Positions 21,611-33,519 of a DNA stretch of 64,000 bases are shown in pieces. Positions within the stretch are counted from its first letter, which is position 1, and each line of letters starts with the position of its first letter. The position numbers and the translations under genes were made by a program. The notes under the pieces are model-generated. The model was not told the DNA's origin, made no database searches, and worked only from the letters and a program-made list of their open reading frames with translations. The DNA lies in assembly GCA_037126765.1 (NCBI GenBank), contig JBBCBC010000007.1:24623667-24687666 (forward strand), given 5' to 3'. Source of the DNA: Stenogyne calaminthoides (Eukaryota; Streptophyta; Magnoliopsida; Lamiales; Lamiaceae).

Positions 21611-21841
21611 AATTCTAGGAATAGTCCATTTATTTAATAAATCAAGATTTTCAGGAATATCGTATTCCTGAGTAATTTTGTTTTTGACAGTATCTTTCAA
21701 ACGGAACAGATTCATAAGAATCTAAGATGTATTGAATCATTAATCATATAACCTAAACATACCCTACCTCTCATGGCTCTGATACCATATTAACAAAAGG
21801 ATCGTGCAAAGATCTATATCAATAGTATCCTGTGGATCTTT
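21611..21841 (-). repeat. Viral direct repeat, downstream copy: primer site plus ORF1 start
   Basis: 231 bp matching 25289-25519 with about six differences by eye, 3678 bp apart in the same orientation. It contains the tRNA-Met primer site (21775-21787) and an ATG at 21715 that opens the first codons of the polyprotein. The frame is cut near 21603 by the older Copia LTR. The repeat is the overlap expected where more than one genome length was integrated head to tail. Confidence 0.88.
21775..21787 (-). promoter_or_regulatory. Viral tRNA-Met primer-binding site (copy 1)
   Basis: TGGTATCAGAGCC on the minus strand. In caulimovirids this site marks nucleotide 1 of the circular genome. Confidence 0.9.
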
Positions 21842-22921
21842 TACAAACACAGATAGGAAATTACTGAGAAATTTCATAGTCCATGAGTTAACCTGAAAAA
21901 AGCTTTTACACCCAGGAATGCCTGCGCCTATTCATCGGCAAAATGGCAAAAAGGGCTAGCCCACATGGTTAACTCATGAATATCACTGGAAAGCTCAAAA
22001 CTACCGGTTAAACCAACTCTACCTTTGATATATCAAATTACAGATCAATATTGGAATATAATTCCAAATGCACATGATAGTAGAGTATAGTCAAGTCAGG
22101 TCATGATTCAATACAAGTAATTTAGCCGACCATTGAGGCGGCGATCATCAAAAATAAAATTTTAAAATACAGAATTTAAATAAAAATATACCTTTTAAAA
22201 AGCCACAAGCATAAACAAGTTTATCAACAATAATATTACAAGGTTACAAGGTTGCACACTAGAGATGGATTTAGAGAGAGAAAGAGGGGGCGAGTCTAAA
22301 CTCCAGCGTACCTCTGAAAAGAAAATACAAACCTATTTATAGATGAAAGAGCCGGACATCAAACCCCGGATTTTAAAATAAAAAAGAAATAGTGAAGAAA
22401 AAAAAAAAAGCCACAAAAAGACAAAAAAAGTTTGAATAGTAATTACTATTCATGAACAGTACTTTGTCTGCTGATGCAAGCAATGGTGAAATTTGATTTT
22501 GTCTGATACTGTAGCCACATATTGCTGGAATGTGCTAAATCAAAGTCTTTTTTCTAAATCCCCATTAATGAAGCTTGCTTTTTTACGAGTTTAAGAGACT
22601 CCTTGAAATTTGCCAATTCTTGACGACTTGGATAAATAAATCCAAGTCCTTCATTCCTTCTAAGTGAAGCTTCGAGCCATGGAATCCATTCTTTCAAAAC
22701 TCTTATTCTTTTTCTAAGAACTATCAAATAATTCTTATTTTTAATCACATTATTTTCATTATCAATAAGAATATCAGAAGGAACTCTCCAGATATTATAA
22801 TGAAGAACTCATGTATCATTCAGGAGATAGTATAACCTGGAACGAATTATTCCATGTTGAATATCCCATCCTTCCGTTGTAAAAGATGTAAAGAACATAA
22901 GTGAATGAGATCCTTCCATAA
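21842..22921 (-). other. Viral intergenic region and leader
   Basis: Non-coding in all frames apart from a 64-codon frame at 22554-22748 with no recognisable domain. It contains the TATA box at 22333-22342 and an A/T-rich leader of roughly 500 nt before the primer site, the layout of a caulimovirid pregenomic promoter and leader. Confidence 0.65.
22333..22342 (-). promoter_or_regulatory. Putative pregenomic RNA promoter TATA box
   Basis: CTATAAATAG on the minus strand, about 545 bp upstream of the primer site and downstream of ORF2, where the pregenomic promoter of caulimovirids lies. Confidence 0.6.
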
Positions 22922-24257
22922 TTAATTTTTTTCCCTGGTTCTCTCTTTAAGAGAGTGTTTGAACAAGTCAAAGTTGTCGTGAAGAGAAAGATCTTGGCAA
23001 TCTTCGTTTGGGTCTTGAGCGTCCTGAAGATCAGAACCAGACAACATAGAAGCATCAGATTTTGAATCTGAGAAATCAATATCTCCCAATAGATTATTTT
23101 TGATCAGATCCATATATTGATCAATAATTTTCTCTTTAGAGAGAATACCTAAATACTTCTTGGAGTATTCAGAAAAAAAAAACAACAATATTAGGAACAT
23201 GGTCCTCAATACTTTTCTTGTAAAAATCCATTTTGGATTTAATCGTATCAAGATTTTCTTGAATAAGAAGTTCATTGGAACCTGGTGTAAGAACATTAAG
23301 ATTATTCCAAAATCTAGTGGAACAAATCCTCCATAAACAAGGAATTCCAGTTTCAGTATAACCAAAATCTGGTCTCCATTTCCAGACCCATGGGAGTCCT
23401 GAATCAATGAAAAACATACAAATAGTTTTATCACTTGTATTATGAGATTTGAGAGAAGAGGATAATATAGAGTATTCTTCTAAGAGAGGTTTAACCTCTT
23501 CTGGCAAAATATTCGCCATAGCACCAAAAATCTCCCACAAGGAGAAAAAACAGTTAGGAATTTAATTCCTTCCAATATTATCACATAATTTGATCAACCA
23601 AGTATGAGAATGTTTGGTATTGTGATAAAATAGAGTCTTATAAAAACTCTCAAGGTAATCCCAGTAATTGTACTGGTAAGTGATCTTGTTGACTTCATTC
23701 AACATTTTCTTTTCAGATAAAGGAGAAATACCTCATTCTTGGATGGAGATAATCTTTTTGATAATAAACTTGGAGTAATTAATACTATTACTCTTAGGTG
23801 GAAAATGTTGGATTTCCACACTGCCAAGACTAGTGAGAATGTTTTCATAGAAACCTCTAGTCTTGTAAGATTCAACAGTCCATCCACAATTCGGGATGTA
23901 TTTTTCCATAAGAATCCATGGAGATTCTTTGAACTTTTCGTCATCATCTTCAATGTGAGGAATTAATTCTCTCTTTGGAGAATCAAAGTAGGTGTATTAT
24001 TTCTTAATAGTTGAAGCATATGATGCTCCATCATCTGGTTTTGAGGAATTGTCCTCAACTAGTATGTTTTTACTTCGCTGTTTAAGAAATTCTTGAAATT
24101 CCTTTTGAACATTTCCTTCTTTTGAAGAAGAACCAACACCAGAAATATTCTGATTGTAAAGGGATTTCTTCCCTTGTTGTAAAATAGGAGATCCTCTGCC
24201 TCCTCTTCCCATATATGAAGAATAAGGATTTCTTCCAGACTGACTCATAACTGTCAT
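22922..24257 (-). pseudogene. Viral second ORF, unknown function
   Basis: ATG 24257 overlaps the stop of the RNase H frame (ATGA). The first 86 codons are Ser/Gly/Lys-rich, ending in a stop at 23997. Later pieces are open in different frames (23540-23169, 23434-22922); the last is acidic with SDSKSDASMLSG. At least three frame changes or stops break it. Its place after the polyprotein matches the ORF2 of florendoviruses, whose function is not known to me. Confidence 0.6.
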
Positions 24258-25288
24258 GAAGAAATAAATTCACGAGTTAAAAAATCTGGAAGATGATTAT
24301 CTTTCCCTTGCTTATGGATAATACTAAAATAAAAATAAGCAAGATGTGATTGTCATCTGGCAAACATTTGCTTTGAAATATTATGTTCAAGTCTTTAAAG
24401 ATCATAAATGTAGCAGCTTTACAATCAGTATAAATTGTAAATTTTTTATTATATAAATCATCTTGGAATTTAAGAACACGTTTAACAATAGATAAAATCT
24501 CTTTAGCGGTGGCAGAATAATTTTCTGACTATTATTCCATTTACCAGAATAAAATCTAATAATATAATCCTTTTTATTATCAGGATTAATTTGTTTCAAA
24601 ATACCACCATACCCCAAATCTGAGGCATCAGTTTTAACTATTTTTTTCCCATGAGGGATTAGCAAGCATAAGACAAGGAATATTCTTGACCTTATCTTTA
24701 ATTCTAATAACAACCTTAGTATGATTATCATTCCAAGGAAAAGGATTCTTTTTAAGCCTATCATATAAGATAGCGGAATCTTCAGCAAGATTTTTAATGT
24801 AAGAAGACACATAATTAAGACTTCCTAAAAATCTTTGTAACCGAGTTTTATCAGTTATAATATCAGGAAATTTATTACCGAATTCAATACTACGTTGAAT
24901 AGGAATAATATTACCTTTATCAATAATATGACCAAGAAATTAAACTTTGGTTTGGAATAAAACCATTTTAGGTTTTGAAATGACTAAACCATTTTTAATA
25001 ACTAAGTTTTTAAACATATCAAGATGTTTAAAATGTATTTCAATATCTTTAGAAAATACAAGGATGTCATCAATATAGACAATAATAAAATCACTATAGG
25101 GATTAAAAATGTCATTCATAATTTGCTGAAATTCTGAAGGAGCATTCTTCAGACCAAAAGGCATAACAGTCCATTTGTAATGACCAAATGGAACATTGAA
25201 GGCAGTTTTATACCTATCAGGTTGATTAATCTGAATTTGCCAAAAACCTGATTTTAAATCAAATTTAGAGAATACAAGAGCATTAACT
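24254..25288 (-). pseudogene. Viral reverse transcriptase and RNase H (3' end of polyprotein)
   Basis: RT landmarks: FSKFDLKSGFW at the upstream edge, MPFGLKNAPSEFQ, and the catalytic YIDDILVFS at about 25075. RNase H landmarks: KTDASDLGYGG (Asp) and, at the end, LPDFLTRE before a TGA at 24254-24256. Frameshifts lie near 24900 and 24530. The upstream edge joins abruptly to the ORF1-start repeat at 25288/25289, with a stop at the junction, so everything coding for the N-terminal proteins has been deleted. Confidence 0.88.
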
Positions 25289-25519
25289 AATTCTAGGAAT
25301 AGTCCATTTATTTAATAAATCAAGATTTTCAGGAATATCGTATTCCTGAGTAATACTGTTTTTGACAGTATCTTTCAAACGGAACAGATTCATAAGAATC
25401 TAAGATGTATTGAATCATTAACCATATAACCTAAATATACCCTACCTCTCATGGCTCTGATACCATATTAACATAACGATCGTGCAAAGATCTATATCAA
25501 TAGTATCCTGTGGATCTTT
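25289..25519 (-). repeat. Viral direct repeat, upstream copy: primer site plus ORF1 start, joined to RT by a deletion
   Basis: Matches 21611-21841. The primer site is at 25453-25465 and the ATG at 25393. The two copies agree to CTAGAATT and then part: this copy runs into RT, while the other continues about eight bases further before the LTR. This fixes the deletion breakpoint at 25288/25289. At the other end, similarity stops at 25519, where unrelated LTR-like sequence begins. Confidence 0.88.
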
Positions 25520-26763
25520 AAAATAATTTGTCATGGATCTATTCGGGACGTAATTTAAATACGAATTATCATAAATCTACTTCTATGATTTAAACAATTA
25601 AACCAAACAATTCATGTAATGAATAAACGGTAAAACATGTAAATCCCTAAACATGCGGAACTAAGGGATAACACATTTACCTTCGAATAAGACAGACATC
25701 ATTGAGAAGAGTAACTGTTTCAACCCAATTGCCTTCTTGAGTATTCCCTAAGCCTTAGCTTGTCAATCCAATGGGAAAGCAAACGAACTATTTAACCTCT
25801 TAAGGAAGAATTAATTTTTCTCTCTTGTTGCAAACATGTGGTTCGAAAATTTCACTTATGTGTTGTGAATTGGGGCTGAAAAATCAGCCCCTATTTATAA
25901 GATGAGAGGGCCGAATTTTACTAGGAAATATGGAGGATATGGAAAGATTTTATTCTCCAAGAGATATTTACCAAATACATTAATATGTATCTTCTTTCCA
26001 TATTTCTTCTTCCATATATATCTTTTTCATATTCATGGAAATATGGAAGATGTGGGAAGATTTTATTCTCCAATAGATATTTTCCAAATACTTTCATATG
26101 TATCTTCTTTCCATATATCTTCTTCCATATATATCTTTTCCATAAAATTTCTCTCTCTAATCCAAGAATTAGGATTGGACCTCCCAACGGGCCTAGAAAC
26201 AAATATTTACCCACAATATTATTCTAGCACGTTAATATTAATTCATTCCACTATAGAATTAATATTGAATTATTCATCCTAACCCATATTACGAAATTCT
26301 TAGTTATTATTTTCCATGTTTAAGATTCAATGTTTATTAATTAATTTAAGCTACTGAATGCTATAATTAATTAATATCTTTTATTCCTTGAGAAATAATA
26401 GCTCAACATTATTATCATATCGGAAATTAACCCACTGGTCAGATTTGATATGATAAACTTTATGAGCCCACCAAGGGGACATAATCAACTTGACATTCCA
26501 AGACACAATTTTATTAATTAATTTTGGCAATCTGTCCTATAATTAATAATATTGTCCAAAATACAAGGTATTGAATCCCATTGATTATTTACCCATAATA
26601 AATCAAAGTAATACTAATTAATTACTTACAATCCCATTTAAGTGACATAAATTAAGAAATCAACAACCACTGAGATTTAATTCTTCTTTCCAAGTCAGTC
26701 TAGAAGAATTATCTCGATGTAGGACCTATTCAGCACATCATAATGCACTGGTGTAATCAAGAC
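25520..26763 (-). repeat. LTR-like block (probable Copia-type solo LTR), interrupted by the hAT
   Basis: AT-rich with no coding frames. On the minus strand TTATAAATAG (25891-25900) is followed at once by a perfect 8-bp hairpin (GGGGCTGA/TCAGCCCC, 25873-25892), which looks like an LTR promoter and RNA start. The block is opened at 26763 by the hAT and should resume at 44228; its outer ends are not clearly defined, with no convincing TG...CA pair plus duplication. Classification is tentative. Confidence 0.4.
25921..26150. repeat. Two tandem copies of a roughly 116-bp unit
   Basis: GGAAATATGGA(G/A)GAT...AGATTTTATTCTCCAA.AGATATTT.CCAAATAC...CTTCTTCCATATATATCTTTT occurs at about 25923 and again at 26038. 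Confidence 0.8.
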
Positions 26764-26862
26764 TAGGCTTGGCAACGGGGCGGGTCGCGGCAGGGGAACA
26801 ACCCCGTCCCCGCGAACCATTCTGGAAATAAACCGGCCCGGTTCCCCGCCCCACCCCGCCCT
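26764..26862. repeat. hAT left terminal and subterminal GC-rich repeat
   Basis: The terminus TAGGCTTGGCAACGGGGCGG is followed by alternating GGGG/CCCC blocks (ACCCCGTCCCCGCG, GGTTCCCCGCCCC). Its mirror is at the right end. Such subterminal blocks are where hAT transposases bind, which is family knowledge. Confidence 0.85.
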
Positions 26863-27092
26863 TTTTTTTAATCTAATTTTCACAATTTTAATACAAAAGT
26901 ATACAAATTCAAAGTACAAATTTAACAACAACAAAAAATTAAAAAATTGTTCAACATCAACAAAAATTCGAAATATAAACTTAAGCATACAATATTAAAT
27001 TTTTTTTAAAATAGTTCATTGTTCATCTCATTTGTTCTCTCCCATAATTAAGCACCTTCAATTCTCCGTTTCACGAGCATCCATATCAAGCT

Positions 27093-28532
27093 TGTAGGTC
27101 CCGAACAAAACATGAATAGACTTAAAAAAACTTTTTTCGTGCGGATCAATAATTTCAATATTTTGATCGAGTCTTGAGTGAATCGATTCGGTCTCGATAA
27201 CCAACTTATTTGAACGCCGGAATCGGTTCGGTAACTATCGATTAATACGTATTGAAATAAGTTTTACCCGTGAAAAACCGGTTTGTATAAATCGATTCCA
27301 AGTTTTATCTTTTTAATCGGATGTCGAAATTGTCCGATCGGATCGAAGCATTCGATCTTAACTTAGAATGTATCTTTTAAGATTGTGCGATGTGAGAGCA
27401 ATTAATCAAAGCAAAGAAAGGCACACACAAGATTTATAGTGGTTCGACAAAACCAGTGCTACATCCACTCTTCCCTTTCACAAGGGGCACCAACTTAACC
27501 AAACCGACCGACTTAGATTAGTGTGTTAGTCCAACACAAGAAAACAGATGTTTTAAGAGTTCTCACTCAACCGATCCCGTAAATTAGAAACCCTAGATCG
27601 AAATCTTGCTAAACAACTTATCCTAACTTGGGGGTTTGGGTAAGATTGTTGAGGTTCCAACTATGAAATCTTTCTTGCGTTATAAAAGCGACTTAGCTAG
27701 ATGAAAAGATTTCTTGCTAAAACTTATGGGATGAACACAATATAAAATAAGCTTGTAGTTGTGTTCTTCGTAAAATCGACTATAGTTTGAGCTTCTTGAT
27801 TATGTTGTTTGTCCCAAATTTCCGTCACTCAAGTGTGATCCCATATTTATAGACCTTGAGATCAAAGAGCCGTTGGAGAGCAATTTGAATCTCGAATTTT
27901 AGGTAGAGTTGCAGGCTTGATGTGGCGTGCTTGAGAGAACATGGCTGAAAGTTTATAGCCGTTTGAGAGAGCAACATCGAAACCCGCGAGTATCGGCTCG
28001 GTTCATACGTGTTTCTTCCTTATTGGATGAAAGCCTTGCTTTTTCTGTTGTTGTTCCTCCAACTAAGGTTTGTATTCATCTTGTTCGGATCGCGGACGTA
28101 TGATAAGATGAAACATCGATTTTCATCTTATGAGTCGATCCGATGGAGTCTTCGGCGCTGTTGACTTAGCTTCAACCGGTGACGACTCGGCCGATGTAGG
28201 TCTTCGGTCTTATCTTCGAAGTCATCCGATCTTCTAGTATAGAGGTTTGAGCTTCATGACTTCCAAAGTTATCCGACGAGATCGGTTCAATCGATCTTTA
28301 GATTACGTTTAGCGTTACTTTCTGTCGGATATCGCTTTTCTTCTTCTTGGTCGACCTTTACATATTGAGTTCCCCCTCAATATGTGACCTATCTATTACA
28401 TCGGTTTTTCTATACAATCATTATCAACTGGTCTCCTATAGCGATAATGTAAACATCGATCCCAATAACAAGTCCGATCGGTCCTATTACATGTGTTTTG
28501 GAACTTTCATCAAAACTATAAATTTCCCAACA
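27093..28532 (-). repeat. Copia B 3' LTR
   Basis: 1440 bp, about 94 bp shorter than its partner at 39027-40560. Near its start it lacks about 36 bp that the other copy has (AGTCTAGAGGGGAGGGG region). Many one- to few-base indels separate the pair. The next bases on the plus strand, ATTTCCCCTTTT, are the complement of the polypurine tract. Confidence 0.92.
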
Positions 28533-28904
28533 ATTTCCCCTTTTGATGAAACCAAAACACTTGAGAAACCAAACAGATTGATAAGTATAGAAAATGGTTA
28601 AAGAGCAAGTAATCGTTATTTTGTCTTGGGATCGAAAAAAATAAACTTTTCATTAGATATGATGATTACATGTTACATCGAAAAAGTTTTGAATTTAAAA
28701 GCAAAATGATCCCTAGACATCTTCCGAATCTTCACTCCTTGGGCTTGTATCCTTCCTCGCATTTCTCTTTGGTCTTGTGGAATGTTGAAAATCGATAGAG
28801 TTTCCATTTGACATCGGTTATCACTTGATCGAATTTGTTCAATATGTCAAAGTAGAATCTCTCAAATGCCATCTTCAAATGAGCCATCCGCTTCTTTGAG
28901 TATA
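28533..28904 (-). other. Polypurine tract and 3' untranslated stretch of Copia B
   Basis: AAAAGGGGAAAT on the minus strand abuts the 3' LTR (28533-28544) and is the plus-strand primer. The remainder to 28904 has no convincing frame, though it may hold the last codons of the extra ORF. Confidence 0.75.
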
Positions 28905-31460
28905 TTAACCATACTCTTGGCGTGATATCTTTACATTTATAAGCTTGGCCTCATTTTCCGGATACTTGAAAGTCCGGATATTTATTCGTAACCGGTTGAG
29001 GAACTCATCATCCGGTGATTCTTCTTTTGGAACAAGATCAAGGACAAAGGCATCTAGAAGCCATTCACTTACCGATCTTATTCCATTCCTCAAACCTCTT
29101 AGCGCGTGTGCGGCATTTTTTGGTATAATCTGCCGACTCTTTTGCTTTGGCAATAATGCGATTTTCCATTAATCCTTTCTTAGCCCTTGATTTGAACTTC
29201 ATTTCAACCCTTACCTTGTGCCCGTTTTTCCCTTCTTTCTTCTTCAATCATCTTCTTTGGACAATTTCTGACTAGCTCTTTTCCTTATCCAAATGGTGAT
29301 AATTTTGATGTCCCAAAGACCGCAATTTGCAATTGAGCTTTGTCCATGGGCCTTGTCTTCCGATGTGTCGGTTGGTTTCTCGATCCTTCCCTTTTTTGGT
29401 TTGATCAAAAAAGCGCATTGAGGGGGAAGTCGAGACCCAAAGTTGATCGACAATGCCTGATTTAGATCATTAGCGGATAAACTCAAGATTGAGCTATTAG
29501 ATTCGGACGGTTGTAATCGGTTCTTTCTTGGCGGTTTCCATTGTAGCGAGTGTCCAAATCATTTTGTCAAATTTCTCTTACGATAACTCGAGCCTTTTCT
29601 CGATGAGCGTCGAAAAAAGAAGATTGATTTTGATCCACTTGTTTGACTTGTCATCAACCCGATTTTGTAAGCTCACAGATATGGTGGTCATAGATTGGGA
29701 GAACCGATCTCGATTGCTTGATTTGTTTGAGAAAATCGATTATCACTCCTCAATCTCTTCTTTCGGAGATCTTTGAGACAAGATCGATCTCTTTGATCGA
29801 TTGATTTGAGATGTAGGAATTGGATCCATCACTTGATCTTTCCTCCGGTGGTTGGTGGTGAACTAACTTTTTCATAAATTCACCATTTCAAATATTTCGA
29901 GCTTCTTGAGCTTCTTCCCCCCTTCTCTTCTTCCGCAATTCCAACTTCCCATTGATCGGGGCTTTCCCGCATTTATCGAAGCTCACCGGTGATCCCACTT
30001 TGGCGATTCCTCATATCGAAGTCAAAATCAAACTCATCCGCAACCCATTTCAACAAGTAAGATAAGATCCGAGAAGCTTTTTAATCCGAGATCTCTCGGT
30101 GAGGATCTCCATGACTTTCTCTCTCCGATAGCGGGATGGGCGACCGATTGTGGATACATCTCATCAATCTCCCGTTCAATTCTTAATCTTGATCATCCGG
30201 ATTTCATGAGATGTGGAAGCTTCTCTTGAATCGGCGGAAGTTATCATTTTCTGGCCAAAAGAGTTCATGGCGGTGAACTAGCGATAGAGATATGCTCTGC
30301 GGCCTTTAGTCCGGCGGTGAATCGGCTTGAGGTTGAGGAGAAGTAGATTTATCGACTTTTGTGCTTCTACTCGATCGCTTCCGTTACTGGAGCCCTCGGG
30401 TTGAGAAGCTTGCATCGATTACATTCTTTGTTGCGAAGAACTTCTTCTTCGATCTTCTAGTTTGAGTCGGGGTAGGTTCTTTTGGTTTCTTTGGCCTCTT
30501 CTCGCAGGCCTTCACGGTTTTTTCTTTTTTTTTACGTGGAACAAGCGGGTGTGGATGAGGCGGCTTCTTTGCTCTTTCCTTTCTTTTTTGTTGGAGTGGA
30601 CTTTTGTGTCGGCATCGTCTGATGGCCCATATATAACGAAGTTGATGAGAGGAAGGCATTGTAGGACTTCGATCCATTCTGATTCCATTCGGTAGCTTAG
30701 CGGTTTGTCTTTTAATATAGACCGCAACCTTGTTGAGATTGCTGATTCTCTTTTTGAAAAGACACACCTGGATTCATTGACTCCAAATTTTTACCGTGTT
30801 CTTGGAGCAAGATGGCTTTTCGAGGAAGCCGTGCCAATTGATGTTCGAAATTATTCTTTATCTTGTACATTTTGATCATGTGAGAGCATCCGGGCTAAAT
30901 GAGATTCCCATGATCGTTCTTAGTTCAAACGCAATTGAATCCGGTATCGATGTTTATCTAATCTCTTAAGAGCTCCTCTCGATTTCTTCATCCTCATTCT
31001 CCTGTAATGTGCGATTATGATCAAGATTTGTCAGTGATTTTGTCGATCGATTTCATCTCCGTTTTTTGTCGACATCGGTTAAATCTCAAAATTCAGATCC
31101 AATTGAAATTAAAGAATTGATGCTTCATCTTTGCATCCTTTGGATTGCGAGCAGAGCAATAATATGTTTCGATCCAAATTTTCTTCTTGAATTTGTTCCA
31201 CCTCCATGGATTCAGAATCCTCGGTGGTTCCAAACCTTATCCTCAAAGATCTTAATTGCAGCCCGCATAATTGCACATGATCTTTCCAAGTCCATGAGTG
31301 GCCATCTCTAAAAGATAGACTCATTAAATTTGTGCATAATCAATATCAATATCATTCCGCGGAAAACAAAAGGCAATGAAGCATAATTTCCGAAAAACAA
31401 CTTTTGAAAACAATGTTTTTAACGGAAAGAAAGATTCATCATTAAAAAAGAAAATATTAC
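28905..31460 (-). pseudogene. Extra sense ORF of Copia B, unknown function
   Basis: Broken pieces on the minus strand correspond in order to the extra ORF of Copia D. A Lys/Pro-rich basic stretch (30384-30767) matches the PSPSP-rich part of D. The C-terminal piece 29153-28905 (RGLRNGIRSVSEWLLDAFVLD, then DDEFLNRLRINI) aligns in pattern with the D frame near 47380-47200 (WDQIRGEWLCDVYIL, then DDEFRNLLETKY). A GGTAATAT at 31460 could be a leader splice donor, as in D. No enzyme or membrane motif is visible. At least five frame breaks. Confidence 0.5.
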
Positions 31461-31572
31461 CGATTCAAAATTTTCGAGAGACGATTTTGAAACGTGAGAG
31501 TAAAATTTGAAGTTTTTCAATGAGAGTAATGCGAGTTTGTGAAGCGTAAAAACTCGTAAGGTTTGATGAATC

Positions 31573-31580
31573 TTTATATA
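31573..31580 (-). promoter_or_regulatory. Putative TATA box for the extra sense ORF of Copia B
   Basis: TATATAAA on the minus strand followed by a pyrimidine-rich leader; same relative place as in A and D. Confidence 0.5.
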
Positions 31581-32405
31581 GAGGCGGAGGGTACAATAAG
31601 ACAAGATTTTGAAGATCAATCGTTTTGAAAAAGATTATGCGCTCCAGATAAGCGGTTTTGATCGTAGGGTTGGAAAAAAACGAACAAAAAACTTTTTGGA
31701 TTTAAAAAGCACGATCAAGTAGCGGTTAATACATGTACCCCACGTCGCGCATTAAATGATTTGCAGAGTACACGTCCACAAGGATAGTGGGTACAAAAAT
31801 CACGATCCGATAAATAAATAAAGAACAAGAGAAGAGAGATCGTGATCTGGTTGGATGATGTTGTTATCGATCAATATTATTTGTCAATGTTGATTCCACT
31901 TGTTCATTCCGCTAAGCCTTAAGAAATTTCCCAACTATGATCCTTTTAAATCGATCTTCTCCGGTTGATCCGATTTGTTGAAACTTCAAAATCTTTCCTT
32001 GAGTACGTCGATTTCCCTCTTTTGATCCTCCTTGATCGATTGAAGTTCCCCCTTCAACCGATATTTCGACATAGATCGATATTTAAATTATTGGAGTTTC
32101 CGCTCGTGAGATCTCTCTCATCCGATCATGCTTGTAAATAATCGATTTTTGGTTGACCTCATCCGATTCTTTTTTTCATTAAGCCAATTCTTGGGATAAG
32201 TGTTCTTTGCCAAAACTTAGTCTAGAATAGTAGCTTCTATTCCCTAAGTAGGCGTGATTGACATGCGAAATATCGTGCTGAATCTCTCGATATGTCAATC
32301 AACCGTAAATTTATCCAATTATCGATCGCGTGATTTCTACAGGGATGCAAATTTCTCGGATAGGCTTCTTGAACCGACAATTGCATTTGCATCCTTGTTG
32401 GCCTC

Positions 32406-33100
32406 TATAAAATGGACCAATGTTTTACACAACATCACCCATTCACCATACTTATCTTCTTTGTAAGAATCATGTATCTTGGTGAACCCTTGTTTCCGTG
32501 AGACTTCCGGCAAACACTTTTACACCCTTTTTATATGGTTTCATCTTCTCAAATCAACCCTTTGCATCCCTCATTCTTTGTTTTCTTCATCATCTTCGAT
32601 TTCACATACGATTCTTTGCAAAATTCTCTCTACCACCGTATAGGCGGATCTGCTTTGCAACCGAGAAGACACTTCTCCTAACCGTATGCACCTTGTGTGT
32701 CTATCTGGATGACGATCGGGCATAAAATATCTGACATGTGCCCATGAGATCGATGACCAACTCTTTTGTTCCATTTAATAATTTGGAGAGCCCTACTACC
32801 CCTCCTTTTAGGGCTCTGGCTTAAGTAATCTGTCAATGCCTCTCACTTCACTTGGAGAGTCCATCGATTTTGGGATTACCTTTGAAGCCTCCCCCTCACC
32901 TGTTATCGATTTCATAAAATCTCTCTCTTCCCCTCATTAACATTTAACTAATGAGTTCGGGTTTGGGTTTGGATGCGGTTTAGGGTCCTAGGTTAGGATT
33001 TTGGTTAACATATGTCTTGACCTCCGGGTCTTCTTGTACTTGTAACTTCGTAATGTAACCTCACCTTCGGGTTTTTATCAATGAAAAGTTCTGTTATTTC
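32406..33100 (+). pseudogene. Small antisense unit of Copia B (degenerate copy of the D unit)
   Basis: TATAAAAT at 32406-32413, then a stretch (32498-32725) that matches the antisense ORF of Copia D: both contain TCTTCTCAAATCAACCCT, TTTCACATACGAT, TACCACC.T..AGGCGGATCTGC and CTTCTCCTAACCGTATGCACC, giving LLLTVCTLC. Indels shift the frame here. The unit ends with ACCTCCGGGTCTTCTTGTACT and TATCAATGAAAAGTTCTG (33020-33090), a 3'-end motif shared with D. Confidence 0.6.
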
Positions 33101-33519
33101 ATTTTGTTGTGTAAATTCACCTTTTCTTATGATTGTTTAGCTCTTAATCTCATCTTGCTTGTTGAATCACAAAAAAGAAATACTATAACCAAATTTGATT
33201 TAATCGATAATCCTTTAAACCGAGCATTTACCTTAAATCGATAAAACCTTGAATCTCATCCCTTTAAACCGATAGACTTAAAATCGATAACACTAAAATC
33301 GACCGTTCCTTTGGATCCGTAGCGTGTATGTCATCGATTTTTTTATCGATCTCTTGAGATCGATTAAGATACCAAACTCAACTGATTTCTCTCGATCCGT
33401 TAGTCTCTTAACCACTAGTTCGAGAGCATTCCATCAAACATTTTTCGGTGACATTTCTCCAAGATCTAGAAGTCCTAGCTCATTGCATAAATCTCGAATC
33501 GATCTCGGCTAGTGGCTTG

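Larger units (their letters stand above)
21603..25519 (-). mobile_element. Collapsed endogenous caulimovirid (plant pararetrovirus), florendovirus-like
   Basis: Order on the minus strand: primer site and ORF1 start (25519-25289), RT-RNase H (25288-24254), a second ORF (24257-22922), a non-coding region with a TATA box (22333-22342), leader, then again a primer site and ORF1 start (21841-21611). The RNase H tail with LPDFLTRE and the tRNA-Met primer site between promoter and ORF1 are caulimovirid features. A second ORF after RNase H is as in florendoviruses, by recall. The stretch that should code the movement and capsid proteins and protease is missing. There are multiple stops and frameshifts; the locus cannot make virus. 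Confidence 0.82.

Noticed and set aside
21775..21787. A tRNA gene or a Copia primer site
   Set aside because: Only 13 bases match tRNA-Met, as a primer site; no cloverleaf. No LTR end lies beside it, and the neighbouring RT is of caulimovirid type.
24940..25288. Gypsy RT instead of viral RT
   Set aside because: The RNase H end motif LPDFLTRE, the ORF2 after it, the lack of integrase and the promoter-leader-primer site order fit a caulimovirid better.
25902..26282. A 126-codon ORF in the LTR-like block
   Set aside because: It runs through a tandem repeat of AT-rich DNA and gives a Phe/Tyr/Ile-rich peptide without family features.
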